A stretch of DNA of 64,000 nucleotides. It comes from Kappaphycus alvarezii. Lineage: Eukaryota; Rhodophyta; Florideophyceae; Gigartinales; Solieriaceae. Within the stretch, counting starts at the first letter, position 1. The number at the start of each line of letters is the position of its first letter. The position numbers and the translations under genes are program-made. Shown in pieces: positions 55,927 through 64,000 of the stretch. The notes beneath the pieces were generated by a model that was not told the origin of the DNA, did no database searches, and saw only the letters and a program-made list of their open reading frames with translations. The DNA lies in the NCBI GenBank assembly GCA_002205965.3, contig NADL03000517.1:744001-808000 (forward strand), given 5' to 3'.

Positions 55927-56823
55927 TTACAGCGGGGCCTTCTTCGGAACTCCCGGCAAACGTGGATATTTTGACGGCGTGTGGCGACATTTCCGCACGC
56001 TTACAATAGACTTCTCCCTAGCATGTTGGTCCTTGTCTGGTTCGGACGCGGCGGCGGTCCATTCAGGAGGCCACGCAGGAGTAACAGACTCTAAACGACC
56101 ACCGAGGGTTTGCAAAGCATTGGAGGCTCGTCGAATCTCTGAGTGGGTAGGGTCGAGGGATTTCTGCGCGAAGAAATAACCGTCAATGGATGCAAAGGGA
56201 AGGCAGAGTTCTGCGAGGACGGGCATTTCAGCGACGGAACGGGCGACGACGATATCGAAGGATTCGCGGAGGGTCGGTTGTTGGGCGGCGTGTTCTGCGC
56301 GATCCCATATGGAATGAATGTTGGGCAAGGAGAGAGCTTGGCGAATGACGGAATGGAATTTTGTTTTCTTGCGGGATGAATCGAGAAGAGTAACTTGGAT
56401 GTTGGGGCGCGCTACGGCCAGGACGATGCCGGGGAAACCAGCACCTGAGCCAATATCGATGAGGGAGGAGGGGGAGTGGGGGTCGAGATGGGGGAGGAGA
56501 GTGAGGGCGTCGAGAATGTGCTTGATGAGGATAGCATCTGGATTGCGGATGGCAGTTAAGTTGTACTGGCGATTGGATTGAATGAGAAGAGATATGAGAT
56601 GGTGGAGACTTGAGAGTTGGGGCGGTGTAAGGCCGGTTTGAGTGGCGGCAAGGTCGAGGAGGGTATTGAGAGATGGGGACGGACTAGTTGGGTATGAACA
56701 GAGGGCCCGGAGCGGGGCTCGGCGACGGCAAGTTGAGGTCGAAACTGGGGGTGAGTGAGGGTGACGATAAAAGAGCGAGGCGAAGGAGAGAAGCCTCTGG
56801 CAGGAGACGGGTTTGGGGGACAT
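55927..56823 (-). CDS. rsmG: 16S rRNA (guanine-N7) methyltransferase RsmG/GidB, organelle-targeted
   Basis: RsmG methylates G527 of bacterial-type 16S rRNA with S-adenosylmethionine. The 298-residue product has a Ser/Pro/Arg-rich, acid-poor N-terminal extension of about 50 residues, as in transit peptides, then the bacterial-length enzyme. Visible motifs are NLTAIR (88-93), the SAM-binding loop LIDIGSGAGFPGI (121-133), VTLLDSSRKKTKF, FDIVVARSVAEMPVLAELCL and the C-terminal RKCRHTPSKYPRLPGVPKKA (277-296), close to the KYPR..G.P.K.PL end of GidB proteins. In plants the homologue is plastid-located, so the plastid is the likely site here; a mitochondrial site cannot be excluded. No intron. The codon choice is C-rich compared with the nearby transposons. 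Confidence 0.93.
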   Translation of the reverse strand: MSPKPVSCQRLLSFASLFYRHPHSPPVSTSTCRRRAPLRALCSYPTSPSPSLNTLLDLAATQTGLTPPQLSSLHHLISLLIQSNRQYNLTAIRNPDAILIKHILDALTLLPHLDPHSPSSLIDIGSGAGFPGIVLAVARPNIQVTLLDSSRKKTKFHSVIRQALSLPNIHSIWDRAEHAAQQPTLRESFDIVVARSVAEMPVLAELCLPFASIDGYFFAQKSLDPTHSEIRRASNALQTLGGRLESVTPAWPPEWTAAASEPDKDQHAREKSIVSVRKCRHTPSKYPRLPGVPKKAPL

Positions 56824-57725
56824 CGGATGGCGAGGTTTGGGAAGGGAAGATAAAGGTGCAGGGATGAATTCAGAGTTGAAGACGCTTTGATCTCGGCGTG
56901 GCTAGTGTGACCGCATCTAGTTTCAAGGTGTTGTGGAAATTTTATTTCCAGAAACATCATCAAAGTGATCATTGCAAATTTGAACTCTTGGGTACGGTGC
57001 AAAGTAACGAGCGGAGACGCTATCATTGTAAAAAGCGGGACAATCTCTTTTGCGTTTGTAGCTCAGACGTCTGTTTCCTGCGGGCAGGTTCATGGTTTGG
57101 TTAGCATTGCGAAGAAAGTCGGTGAGAGCCGCAAGGTGTTTTTCATCGCTATTATAACCTTCTGAGCTACGAGGAAATTCATTCAGATCGAGATCTGTAT
57201 TCTCAAGTGGGAGACCATTCTCCGATCGTTTTCTACATAGACTCTGCACGTTTTTCTCCCCGAATTATAGCCATTGGCCACGCTGATGATGATGCAAGGA
57301 ACCGACCTTTCCCATTGTACCTATCCATTACAACTTGGTAGCTCATATACTATTACTTTCTGTGATTGCCATTCGTGCCCTGTTCCCAAGTGACCGCAGC
57401 AAACTTGCATCAGACTATGGCCGAAGTAACACAGGACGTATGTGATATCGAGCTGCAAGGCTAGATACGTAAGTCTCGGTGCAGAAGTGCACGCAGATAT
57501 CTGCTGACGTTATTTCGCAATATTTTAATTAGTCATGGACAGACCACGAACTACCAACCGTCTTGCTCGAGGTTAAACGGCCAGGCAGTTGTCCCCGACA
57601 GAGATACACTGATTTTTTTCCTTGGCTTCCCGAACCGTTTCCCCATCTAACAGTCCGAGCGACTCATAATCAAGGCACTCATAACCAGTACATTACCCCG
57701 TATCCCTCCCTGCCCCACTCCCACC
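56824..57725. other. Divergent intergenic region between RsmG and the oxidoreductase
   Basis: It should contain both promoters. A minus-strand open stretch at 56923-57249 starts with GTG and reads SENGLPLENTDLDLNEFPRS and HLAALTDFLRNANQTMNLPA, a composition that could be coding, perhaps an exon of an unannotated small gene, but there is no start Met or known motif. The last 100 bases before 57726 are C/T-rich and end in CCCACC before the ATG. Confidence 0.35.
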
Positions 57726-58823
57726 ATGACACAAGTCGTTAAGCTTGGTATTCTTTCCACGGCTTCTATCGCTGAAACCGTCATTGAAGCACTCCAACCG
57801 CTGTCCACAATTCGCGTGTTGGCAGTGGCGTCACGTTCCCTCACTAGAGCCCAGGAATTTGCCGCCAAACACAACATCCCGACTGCCGTTACTTACGACC
57901 AACTGTTGCAACAGAAAATCGATGCCGTCTACATACCAATCCCTACAGCACTCGCTCCTGCATGGGCGATTCGTTGCGCCCAAGCTGGCTTTCATGTTAT
58001 TGTCGATAAGCCGTTTCCAAATGCTGCTTCCGTTGAGAGTATTGTAGCTGCGTGTCAAGAAAATGGAGTCTTCTTTATGGATGCTACTCATTTTGTTCAT
58101 GCGAGTCGTACTGTGAAAGTAAGGCAAATGTTGGAGCGAGGCGATATTGGCACTGTCAAACGAATTGCCTCGTCATTTTGTGTGCCGCTTCAGTTACATG
58201 GAAACATTCGGTCCGATGCGGAGTTGGAGCCGATGGGCGCAGCTGGCGACCTTGGGTGGTATACAATGAAGTCCGCTGTTGCATACCTAGGGGTTGATAG
58301 AGCGGAGGACGTGGTGTCAATCAGTGCGGTAGGCAAGCTTGATGATCGATATCCACAAGTGATGGAAAATATGGAGGGGGTTGCAGTGCTTGGTAAGGGA
58401 AAGGAGAGGGTGTCGCTGGTGTTTCATGCGGATTTGAGGTGCGCGTGGGAACAAGTTACGCACATTGTTGGTACTTTGGGGACCATCACTGTGGATGGGT
58501 TTGTAGTGCCAGATCGTGCTACAGATGTATTTAACAACTTGAGGCCTAAAGCTGACTATTCGACGGAAACAGAGATTGTGACGATCAAGTCAGTGAGTGG
58601 ATTTGATGAGCATGACGATCCGGTGAAAATCTATCCTGTGCGCGAGGTGAATGTAGTGGAGGAAGTCGATGGGCTATCGCAGCCATCCATGATGATGAGA
58701 GAGTTTGCGAGGATGATTCTGGAGAAAGATGACGGGGCCGCGAAGAAATGGGCGAAAGAGTCTATTGTAACACAACGGTTGGTTGATAAAGCATGGGAGC
58801 GCGTAAAGCATTCAACGAGTTGA
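57726..58823 (+). CDS. Gfo/Idh/MocA-family NAD(P)-dependent oxidoreductase
   Basis: The 365-residue protein is a sugar-type dehydrogenase of the glucose-fructose oxidoreductase group. The N-terminal Rossmann fold begins VKLGILSTASIAETVIEAL (nucleotide-binding GxxxxxxIA), followed by VLAVASRSLTRAQEFAAKHN, DAVYIPIPTALAPAWAIRCA and HVIVDKPFPN, where the usual Glu-Lys-Pro is Asp-Lys-Pro (94-96). MDATHFVHASRT and GAAGDLGWYTMKSAVAYLG mark the C-terminal domain (GDLGWY is typical of the eukaryotic branch). Length, frame and a good CACCATGAC start context support a working gene. No targeting peptide is seen, so a cytosolic site is likely. The substrate cannot be told from sequence. Confidence 0.88.
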   Translation: MTQVVKLGILSTASIAETVIEALQPLSTIRVLAVASRSLTRAQEFAAKHNIPTAVTYDQLLQQKIDAVYIPIPTALAPAWAIRCAQAGFHVIVDKPFPNAASVESIVAACQENGVFFMDATHFVHASRTVKVRQMLERGDIGTVKRIASSFCVPLQLHGNIRSDAELEPMGAAGDLGWYTMKSAVAYLGVDRAEDVVSISAVGKLDDRYPQVMENMEGVAVLGKGKERVSLVFHADLRCAWEQVTHIVGTLGTITVDGFVVPDRATDVFNNLRPKADYSTETEIVTIKSVSGFDEHDDPVKIYPVREVNVVEEVDGLSQPSMMMREFARMILEKDDGAAKKWAKESIVTQRLVDKAWERVKHSTS

Positions 58824-59348
58824 GCGGTAGTAACTGAAAACGTTTAGACGATGGGTACGAGCTAAGGAGATGTAAGGACTGCCATCCTCCAATTTGAGAG
58901 GAGTGTGGTTTGCCGTGGAGCAACCTCGTAGAAGCGGACCTGTGAAGTTTCGCAGAGACAGGTTGCAAAGGAATGGCAAACGAAGTACCCCAATCTTTGC
59001 ATCCAACCAGTTCATTCAATCATGGGAGTAGCATTCTGGCAAAACAGCCCGATTCCTTTGGATAGATTTTCATATTTTGCGAATTAGTAAAAAATAATTG
59101 GTCCGTAGAGGCTTTTTTGAAGCGTAAAATACAGCATTGATCCTTTTGAAGGCTTTGGGTTCACTCTACGGTACGTATTTTGTTTTTATCAAGGAACGGT
59201 AGCCCCGAATCGAGTCGGACTGCACCTCCGAAGCGCACCAATTTGCCGATATAACTTCCTGCAACACCCAACAGCCCGAGTCACTTGACTCGACACGGAC
59301 ACGCTGGCATTCTCAAATTGTTAGCAACTCCCAAGTCGTTTAGCACAA
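58824..59348. other. Spacer between the oxidoreductase and mS35 genes
   Basis: No gene was recognised. The last 100 bases, up to AGCACAAATG at 59343-59352, probably form the mS35 leader. Confidence 0.4.
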
Positions 59349-60173
59349 ATGTTTTCCGCCGTCGCAAGACACAAGACCCATTGCGCATGGTCCCGTCTCC
59401 TGTGCCGTGCTCATCCTAAATATGTTCATCGACAATTTTCAACAAAACGAAAAGATGATGATCCCGATTCCTCGTCCACAGTAGTCAACCCGAATTCCAA
59501 GAACGAAGATAATGATGATGAGGAAGAGGATGCGTTTGGGTTGAGCGATTTCGATCTCGGTGAAATTGAAGACGGTGATCTTGACGCAGCACTGCAAGAT
59601 GCGCCGGACACTGACAAAGACATGACTCCGGAACTGGCGTCAGAGATGGTGCAAAGGATGGTGAAATCTGCAACGCGTTCATTGGTGGATCAGTCGCCAA
59701 GGAAAGGAGAAATTCTAACTGCGATTACCCCGCATACCATCTCGGTGCTTCGTGCGAGCCGCATCTGTACAAACAGTGTGTATGCAGCACTATCTGATGT
59801 TTACGTTCTTCCCATCACCAAAAAGGTGAACACAGTACTCGATATGAGTCAGTTGAAGTTGTCCAAACCAGCAGTTGAAGCGTTGAAACAGTTGGGGGGC
59901 CCTCGTGTACACGGAGAGGAGATTCGATTTTCAGCGAGTAAGTTTCCGTCCCGGGCGGAGAATCAAGCGTTGATAGTATCGCAACTGGATCGACTGGTCC
60001 GTGAAGCAAGGTATGCAGTGGGTGAGGAAGTGGATTTAAGACGGTTGGAATCTTGGGACGAGATTAAGGAGGAGGTCACCAAACAGGCTGGCGAGGATAT
60101 CATTGAGGCGGGCGGACTTTCGCTTCTGATCGGTGAACCGAAAGATGTGGTGCATGCAGAGGTGACGTTGTAA
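59349..60173 (+). CDS. MRPS35: Mitochondrial small-subunit ribosomal protein mS35
   Basis: mS35 (yeast Rsm24) is a mitochondrion-specific protein of the small ribosomal subunit. The 274-residue product starts with a basic presequence (ARHKTHCAWSRLLCRAHPKY, VHRQFSTKRKDD), followed by a very acidic stretch (EDNDDEEEDAFGLSDFDLGE). The family domain occupies about residues 150-230: KVNTVLDMSQLKLSKPAVEA, LKQLGGPRVHGEEIRFSASK, FPSRAENQALIVSQLDRLVR and EARYAVGEEVD, matching the V...V.L..L.L...A...L..L.G.R...L.......R..N...A...L..L..EA pattern. The C-terminal tail is acidic. The frame is intact and unspliced. The next gene starts 64 bases downstream in the same direction. Confidence 0.82.
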   Translation: MFSAVARHKTHCAWSRLLCRAHPKYVHRQFSTKRKDDDPDSSSTVVNPNSKNEDNDDEEEDAFGLSDFDLGEIEDGDLDAALQDAPDTDKDMTPELASEMVQRMVKSATRSLVDQSPRKGEILTAITPHTISVLRASRICTNSVYAALSDVYVLPITKKVNTVLDMSQLKLSKPAVEALKQLGGPRVHGEEIRFSASKFPSRAENQALIVSQLDRLVREARYAVGEEVDLRRLESWDEIKEEVTKQAGEDIIEAGGLSLLIGEPKDVVHAEVTL

Positions 60174-60237
60174 AATATGTCATTCATACTCTGTGACCAT
60201 CATCCTTGACAATTCGGTCAGTACCATTCGACCTACA

Positions 60238-60728
60238 ATGTCCAGCCCTCAACTAACAAACAACGATTCAATCACCGACCGTCAAGGTTTTCATCCCGAC
60301 CACCTACGCGATCCACTGGGCGCAGCATCTCGTCGCATTGCGCACAGCTTAGCATCTGTGCTCCTTTCTTCGAATGACCTTGAACACAGTACGTCCAACA
60401 CAGCATCCTTCAAGCCACCACTCTTTCACAGTCGCCATCGTCTTTTGCTTTCCTTTCCTGATTCCTGATACTGAGCTCGTGTCGAGAAAATTGCCCTCTC
60501 GCTTCCTTCTCTTTGCATTTCTGAATAGGTCTAAGGTGCATGGAAACCTTGGGTGTTCAAACTGCTCATGAGCTACAGAGTCGTCTCGAGCAATGTGTCA
60601 TAGCATGTCTATCTCATTCTCAGAAAAGCAACAAGACCTCTGCCAAGTCTGAATCATCCGAAGTCCCTGTTAATCCCTCTATTGAATCGGAGAGCTCTGC
60701 AGGAAAATCAGAGGGTGTCAACCACTAG
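60238..60728 (+). CDS. Small unrecognised protein, two exons
   Basis: Exon 1 (60238-60388) encodes MSSPQLTNNDSITDRQGFHP, DHLRDPLGAASRRIAHSLAS and VLLSSNDLEH. A GTACGT donor at 60389 and a CTGAATAG acceptor at 60528, preceded by a long C/T run, join it in phase to exon 2: LRCMETLGVQTAHELQSRLE, QCVIACLSHSQKSNK, then a Ser/Glu-rich tail to the stop at 60728. The product has about 116 residues: a first amphipathic helix (RRIAHSLASVLL), a second (HELQSRLEQCVIACL) and a disordered tail. I do not recognise it; a small helical subunit of a larger complex is one possibility. It starts 64 bases after mS35 and ends 123 bases before the stop of the gene on the other strand. Confidence 0.6.
60389..60528 (+). 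other. Predicted intron of the small two-exon gene
   Basis: The 140-bp intron has GTACGT at the 5' end and a strong TTGCCCTCTCGCTTCCTTCT tract before CTGAATAG. It contains an in-frame stop at 60466, so splicing is needed for one product. Confidence 0.65.
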
Positions 60729-60851
60729 AGCTATCCGGTAAACGTGCGAGAGGTAATACAGCATGCTTTCATCATGTCCACTGCAGGATGCAGGGAGAAA
60801 CTTGACCAATCTTGTCTCAAGCTTCTTTACTGAAATAGTCTATCTTAAATG

Positions 60852-63176
60852 TTATTGCCCAGACAAATCCCTGCATCCATCATATCCACGCTGCTTGCGA
60901 GGAGCACTAAGATTTGCACCGCAATCAGACTTCATTGCCTCCTGAAATCTCGATACAAAATCCTCCAATTCTTTCGTTGACACGCTCCAGTCGTCCTCCC
61001 TCGAGCGTTGCACAGCTACGATGCATGAAAACGCACTCTTCGGATGAAACACTGCACGACACCGCAACATTCTTCCCCCAAACGTCTTTTTAAACCGGAT
61101 TTTCAACCCTCCATTTTTCTTCACTGCAACAAAGCAGGTATGCTCTTTGACAAGGGTATCTGCAAGCAATATGAGCGTTTTTGGTGCTGGCCGTGGAAAT
61201 TCGAAATGTATTTCACGACCGGTCTTTTTCTTGTTCAAAACAACCCGAAGTACTGAATCCTTGATCGCCTTCAACTCTTCAAGCGTTTTACTACCCCCAA
61301 TATGGTTCCCCGGCCTCGGAAATGCCTTCTCTTTCATGGCCGAAATTTTCCTTGATATCTTTCTCGGAGGTGCGTTTGCATTGCTCCTTTTTGATTCAAC
61401 CCGTCTTGAAGTTTTACCGAAGAATGGAGCAATACTCGATGAACCCTCCGAGTCTGCCGATTCCGTGGGGCTTTGTTTCCTCAAAGGAGAAATCACCAAT
61501 TCAGAGTTGACGTGCTCTACACTCAATACAGACCGGTCAAATTCGGATGACAAATTCCTGATACTTTCAATATCTGACACAGCTGTATGTGGTGGGGGGG
61601 ACTCCGAGCTTGATGAACGAGAGGCGTGTCCAGTTCCCATTCTGTCGCTGGGAAACCTTCCCCAAGCATTTGCACACTGGTTTGTTCCTGTGGCATGGCA
61701 AACAGAATCTTGAACGCCTACTTCCAATCTATCTGTTTTCCCCGTAGAGTTCTTCCGTTGCGCACCTGTGCCTGCTAGTCCATCTGTCAATGCAGACGAA
61801 ATTCCTTTGCCTTTTGTACAGTCGTTACGGTCGCAGTGAAAGCTTTTTAAAGCTCCTTCAGATGGGCTGTCATTAATGTTGCTTCTTCCTTCCCCACTCA
61901 CTCTACTTGCAGTTTCATCACTGCGCACACAACTCGAGGTCTCAGTGGTATTGATGCTATCCTTTTTAGACACGCCAACTTGTTGCCCACGGAGCCGGTT
62001 CTTGGATGGAACCCATCGAAGACTGTATTTTGCAATCTCGTTCGAAAGATCCAGAGAAAGGCGGAGTACGCTGCAAACTAGTCGGCAGGCGCTCATAATG
62101 GCGTTGCGGAGGGTCTTCCCAGCAGTCAAAACACGGGCATAAACTCCCTCCAGATAACCATTCATGATTTGTTCATTCGAAAAAAAGATAGAAGTGGTTT
62201 CCTCCGGCCTCCTGCCGATGTTGATAGACTCATTTTGCACGCTTCCAGACTTTTCTGAAACGTTTCGGGCTGCTGAGCTACTTTTTTCGGCAGTAAGGGT
62301 ATCGCTTTTCTCTTTCTTGTCATGCGGAGAGACCCTTTGCCCATATTCTGATTCGATTCCTAAACTCGGACGAAGGTGACCATCGAGTATTTTCTTTGAG
62401 ATGATACTGCTCCCATCCCAAGATGAACTCTTGTTTTCGGTTTTTGTTGCCGACTCTTTCCCGAACTGTGATGGCTTATTAATGTCCTGTTCATTTTCAA
62501 AGCAAAATACGGGCAGATTCTCCAACAGATTGATGTCTAACGAGTCTAACCTCTTAATAGGTGAACTGTCGTGCTCGGAAAGAGCTCTGCTCTCAACCTC
62601 TGCAATCGAACTGAGCGACGTATCTTCTAATGTAGAACAAGGCGCTGACTTATTTCGACCGGATGCAATATCCTGGTCATTGCCGGGGATTTGTTGTGTA
62701 CTAGCAGTTTGTTTTCTGGGAGAGTTTCGACGGTAAAGCCCAAAAACACGAACGGGGTTGACTTTGTCCATAATACAGGATCTCTCCTCTAAGTACTGAC
62801 TGGATGCATCGTCGTCAGAATGAATTGACGCCGTGTGCACGGTACTTGCGTCCGCAAAACGATCTTCATCATCATTTTCAAATCCGGTGCTTTGTTTTTC
62901 CATTAAAGAAACTATTATTTTCCCACCGCTACTGAAAATTGATCCGCCCTCTGTTTCTTTCCCCCTGTCCTGCTCTGACGACGGAAAGGTACTTTGTGAG
63001 GGAAATGTTGGGACTCTGAAACGAGGCATTTCTGTCAAATGGAAAGTAGTCGAACTGTTCGTTGTTTGGACTGGACGTGTTCTCCCAGCTGACTTCGTTG
63101 GAGGTATAAATGTTGCTACTGTTAGTTCATCAAAGTTGTCGACGATCAGGAGATTTACCTCAACCTCAATATGCAT
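60852..63176 (-). CDS. 774-residue protein with a conserved C-terminal, KA1-like domain
   Basis: I do not recognise the family. The first 600 residues are mostly Ser-, Asp- and Lys-rich and probably disordered, with a short hydrophobic helix around YARVLTAGKTLRNAIMSACR, LVCSVLRLSLDLSNEI. The last 150 residues are well ordered: KTLEELKAIKDSVLRVVLNK, IHFEFPRPAPKTLILLADTL, VKEHTCFVAVKKNGGLKIRF, CRAVFHPKSAFSCIVAVQRS and DDWSVSTKELEDFVSRFQEA. The pattern FEF..PAP..L...AD.L....C.V..KK.G.LKIRF......C..V......V..QR recalls the kinase-associated KA1 domain, a membrane-lipid binding fold, but no kinase domain is present. The start at 63176 is the first ATG; a later Met (MPRFRVP) is possible. The uninterrupted length argues for a real gene. 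Confidence 0.75.
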   Translation of the reverse strand: MHIEVEVNLLIVDNFDELTVATFIPPTKSAGRTRPVQTTNSSTTFHLTEMPRFRVPTFPSQSTFPSSEQDRGKETEGGSIFSSGGKIIVSLMEKQSTGFENDDEDRFADASTVHTASIHSDDDASSQYLEERSCIMDKVNPVRVFGLYRRNSPRKQTASTQQIPGNDQDIASGRNKSAPCSTLEDTSLSSIAEVESRALSEHDSSPIKRLDSLDINLLENLPVFCFENEQDINKPSQFGKESATKTENKSSSWDGSSIISKKILDGHLRPSLGIESEYGQRVSPHDKKEKSDTLTAEKSSSAARNVSEKSGSVQNESINIGRRPEETTSIFFSNEQIMNGYLEGVYARVLTAGKTLRNAIMSACRLVCSVLRLSLDLSNEIAKYSLRWVPSKNRLRGQQVGVSKKDSINTTETSSCVRSDETASRVSGEGRSNINDSPSEGALKSFHCDRNDCTKGKGISSALTDGLAGTGAQRKNSTGKTDRLEVGVQDSVCHATGTNQCANAWGRFPSDRMGTGHASRSSSSESPPPHTAVSDIESIRNLSSEFDRSVLSVEHVNSELVISPLRKQSPTESADSEGSSSIAPFFGKTSRRVESKRSNANAPPRKISRKISAMKEKAFPRPGNHIGGSKTLEELKAIKDSVLRVVLNKKKTGREIHFEFPRPAPKTLILLADTLVKEHTCFVAVKKNGGLKIRFKKTFGGRMLRCRAVFHPKSAFSCIVAVQRSREDDWSVSTKELEDFVSRFQEAMKSDCGANLSAPRKQRGYDGCRDLSGQ

Positions 63177-63565
63177 TCACCAAATTTTAACTCAATTTGA
63201 ACTCTATGACGGATTGGGGTCAATATTTTTGCTCTGCAGATAAAAATGTTCAAACACTAGCATGTTCAATTATTTTCCTATTTCATGTCGCCACCCCGTT
63301 GACTGACAATCTCCAGGTCGCCGATGCGGCCTGACATTATTGGATATTACACTTCTGAGTATTGCTTGATTACGAATTGTCTCTCTCAGCGAGTTCGGGA
63401 GTAAATGAAAGTAACCTTGCTTTATTGAACACGAAATAAAAATCCAACAGATGATGCATTCATGTACAGAACCATGGATAAAAAAGCTGGCGATTCACTT
63501 TACCTCTACAGTACTCAATTTTCCCAATTTCTCGCTCTTGAGCAGCGAGGCATAAACACCTCAAA
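63177..63565. other. Spacer between two minus-strand genes
   Basis: It must hold the 5' region of the 774-residue protein gene and the 3' end of the armadillo-repeat gene. On the minus strand a TTTATTTCGTG run near 63435 could relate to polyadenylation. No gene was seen. Confidence 0.4.
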
Positions 63566-64000
63566 TTATTTCTGCTTCTTCCATTCAAACCCAAGGAATC
63601 GTCGCCTAAATGGCCATTTACCGCCCTTCTTGCCTGACAAATCTTCTTCCTCCTTTCTGCTTTGCAATAGTTCTTGATGCACTTGAGATCCTTGAGCAGG
63701 TCCCGCTTCAATCTCATCCCTAGAGAGAATAGAATCAATAGTCCATTGAACTGCATTGCGCACTCTTCCGTTGTTTCGATGCAAGTCCGCCGCCGTCCGA
63801 AGTGCGGCCATTGCTCCGCAGTTCGTTGCATACTGCTTAGCCTCGGGCTCTCTTTTCAAAAGCTCCGCAAGTGCATCAGTAGCACCCCGTACAACACGCG
63901 GATTTTCTCTTCTACTGTTCAATATCGCCACAGTTGTGTCGATCGCACCCACAAGCCGAAGCCTTTGCCGCGACCGTGACCCAAAAGACGCGAGGAACAG
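63566..64000 (-). CDS. Armadillo-repeat protein, C-terminal part (runs off the right edge)
   Basis: The frame is open from the window edge to a stop at 63566, 144 codons. It reads GAIDTTVAILNSRRENPRVV, RGATDALAELLKREPEAKQY, ATNCGAMAALRTAADLHRNN and GRVRNAVQWTIDSIL. The repeated G.I..L...L......V...A..AL..L......N...... pattern, with GAMAALRTAA, is that of armadillo repeats; about two and a half are visible. A basic tail (GKKGGKWPFRRRFLGFEWKK) ends the protein. Function and total length cannot be told from this part. No ATG in frame lies within the window, as expected for a 3' portion. Confidence 0.7.
   Translation of the reverse strand: MFLASFGSRSRQRLRLVGAIDTTVAILNSRRENPRVVRGATDALAELLKREPEAKQYATNCGAMAALRTAADLHRNNGRVRNAVQWTIDSILSRDEIEAGPAQGSQVHQELLQSRKEEEDLSGKKGGKWPFRRRFLGFEWKKQK

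Noticed and set aside
61147-61713. 188-codon plus-strand frame
   Set aside because: Antisense to the conserved C-terminal part of the 774-residue gene.
1-64000. tRNA and rRNA genes
   Set aside because: No cloverleaf with A and B boxes and no conserved rRNA segment was noticed by eye; a covariance-model scan would be needed to exclude tRNAs.

Overview
The window looks like nuclear DNA of a photosynthetic eukaryote with compact, intron-poor genes. A multicellular red alga is my best guess. Support: almost single-exon genes, two short GT-AG introns (about 120-140 bp), a nuclear RsmG/GidB with an organelle-type presequence, nuclear genes for mitochondrial OSCP and mS35, and DDE transposases paired with a SANT-like partner, an arrangement I know from oomycetes and red algae. 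The species cannot be fixed from sequence alone.

Layout. From 1 to about 14 kb is a graveyard of decayed transposons: a DIRS-type tyrosine-recombinase retroelement (1-4.2 kb, +), a Ty3/gypsy element (4.6-8.0 kb, +), part of a second gypsy element (8.4-10.1 kb, -), and a Harbinger-like transposase with its SANT partner (10.4-12.8 kb). One host gene, an F-box/leucine-rich-repeat protein with one intron, sits alone at 14.7-16.1 kb. From 17.1 to 22.6 kb lie three diverged 3' parts of an unusual non-LTR retrotransposon. From 22.9 to 30.5 kb is a DNA-transposon cluster: a nearly intact Harbinger-like element, a second, internally deleted Harbinger-like element inserted inside a mariner transposase, and another mariner. 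From 30.5 to 38.2 kb is AT-rich and nearly featureless. From 38.3 to 54.5 kb are an LTR-element relic, two complete but inactivated Copia elements whose LTRs and 5-bp target duplications I could define, and two DDE transposase relics between them.

From 54.9 kb to the right edge is a dense host-gene island: OSCP, RsmG, a Gfo/Idh/MocA oxidoreductase, mitochondrial ribosomal protein mS35, a small two-exon gene, a 774-residue protein with a conserved C-terminal domain, and the 3' part of an armadillo-repeat gene. OSCP and mS35 serve mitochondria and RsmG probably the plastid; I see no operon-like link among them.

Across the window short self-complementary motifs built from TACAGTAC recur, with a dense cluster just upstream of OSCP that includes a perfect 26-bp palindrome. 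No tRNA, rRNA or CRISPR array was recognised.
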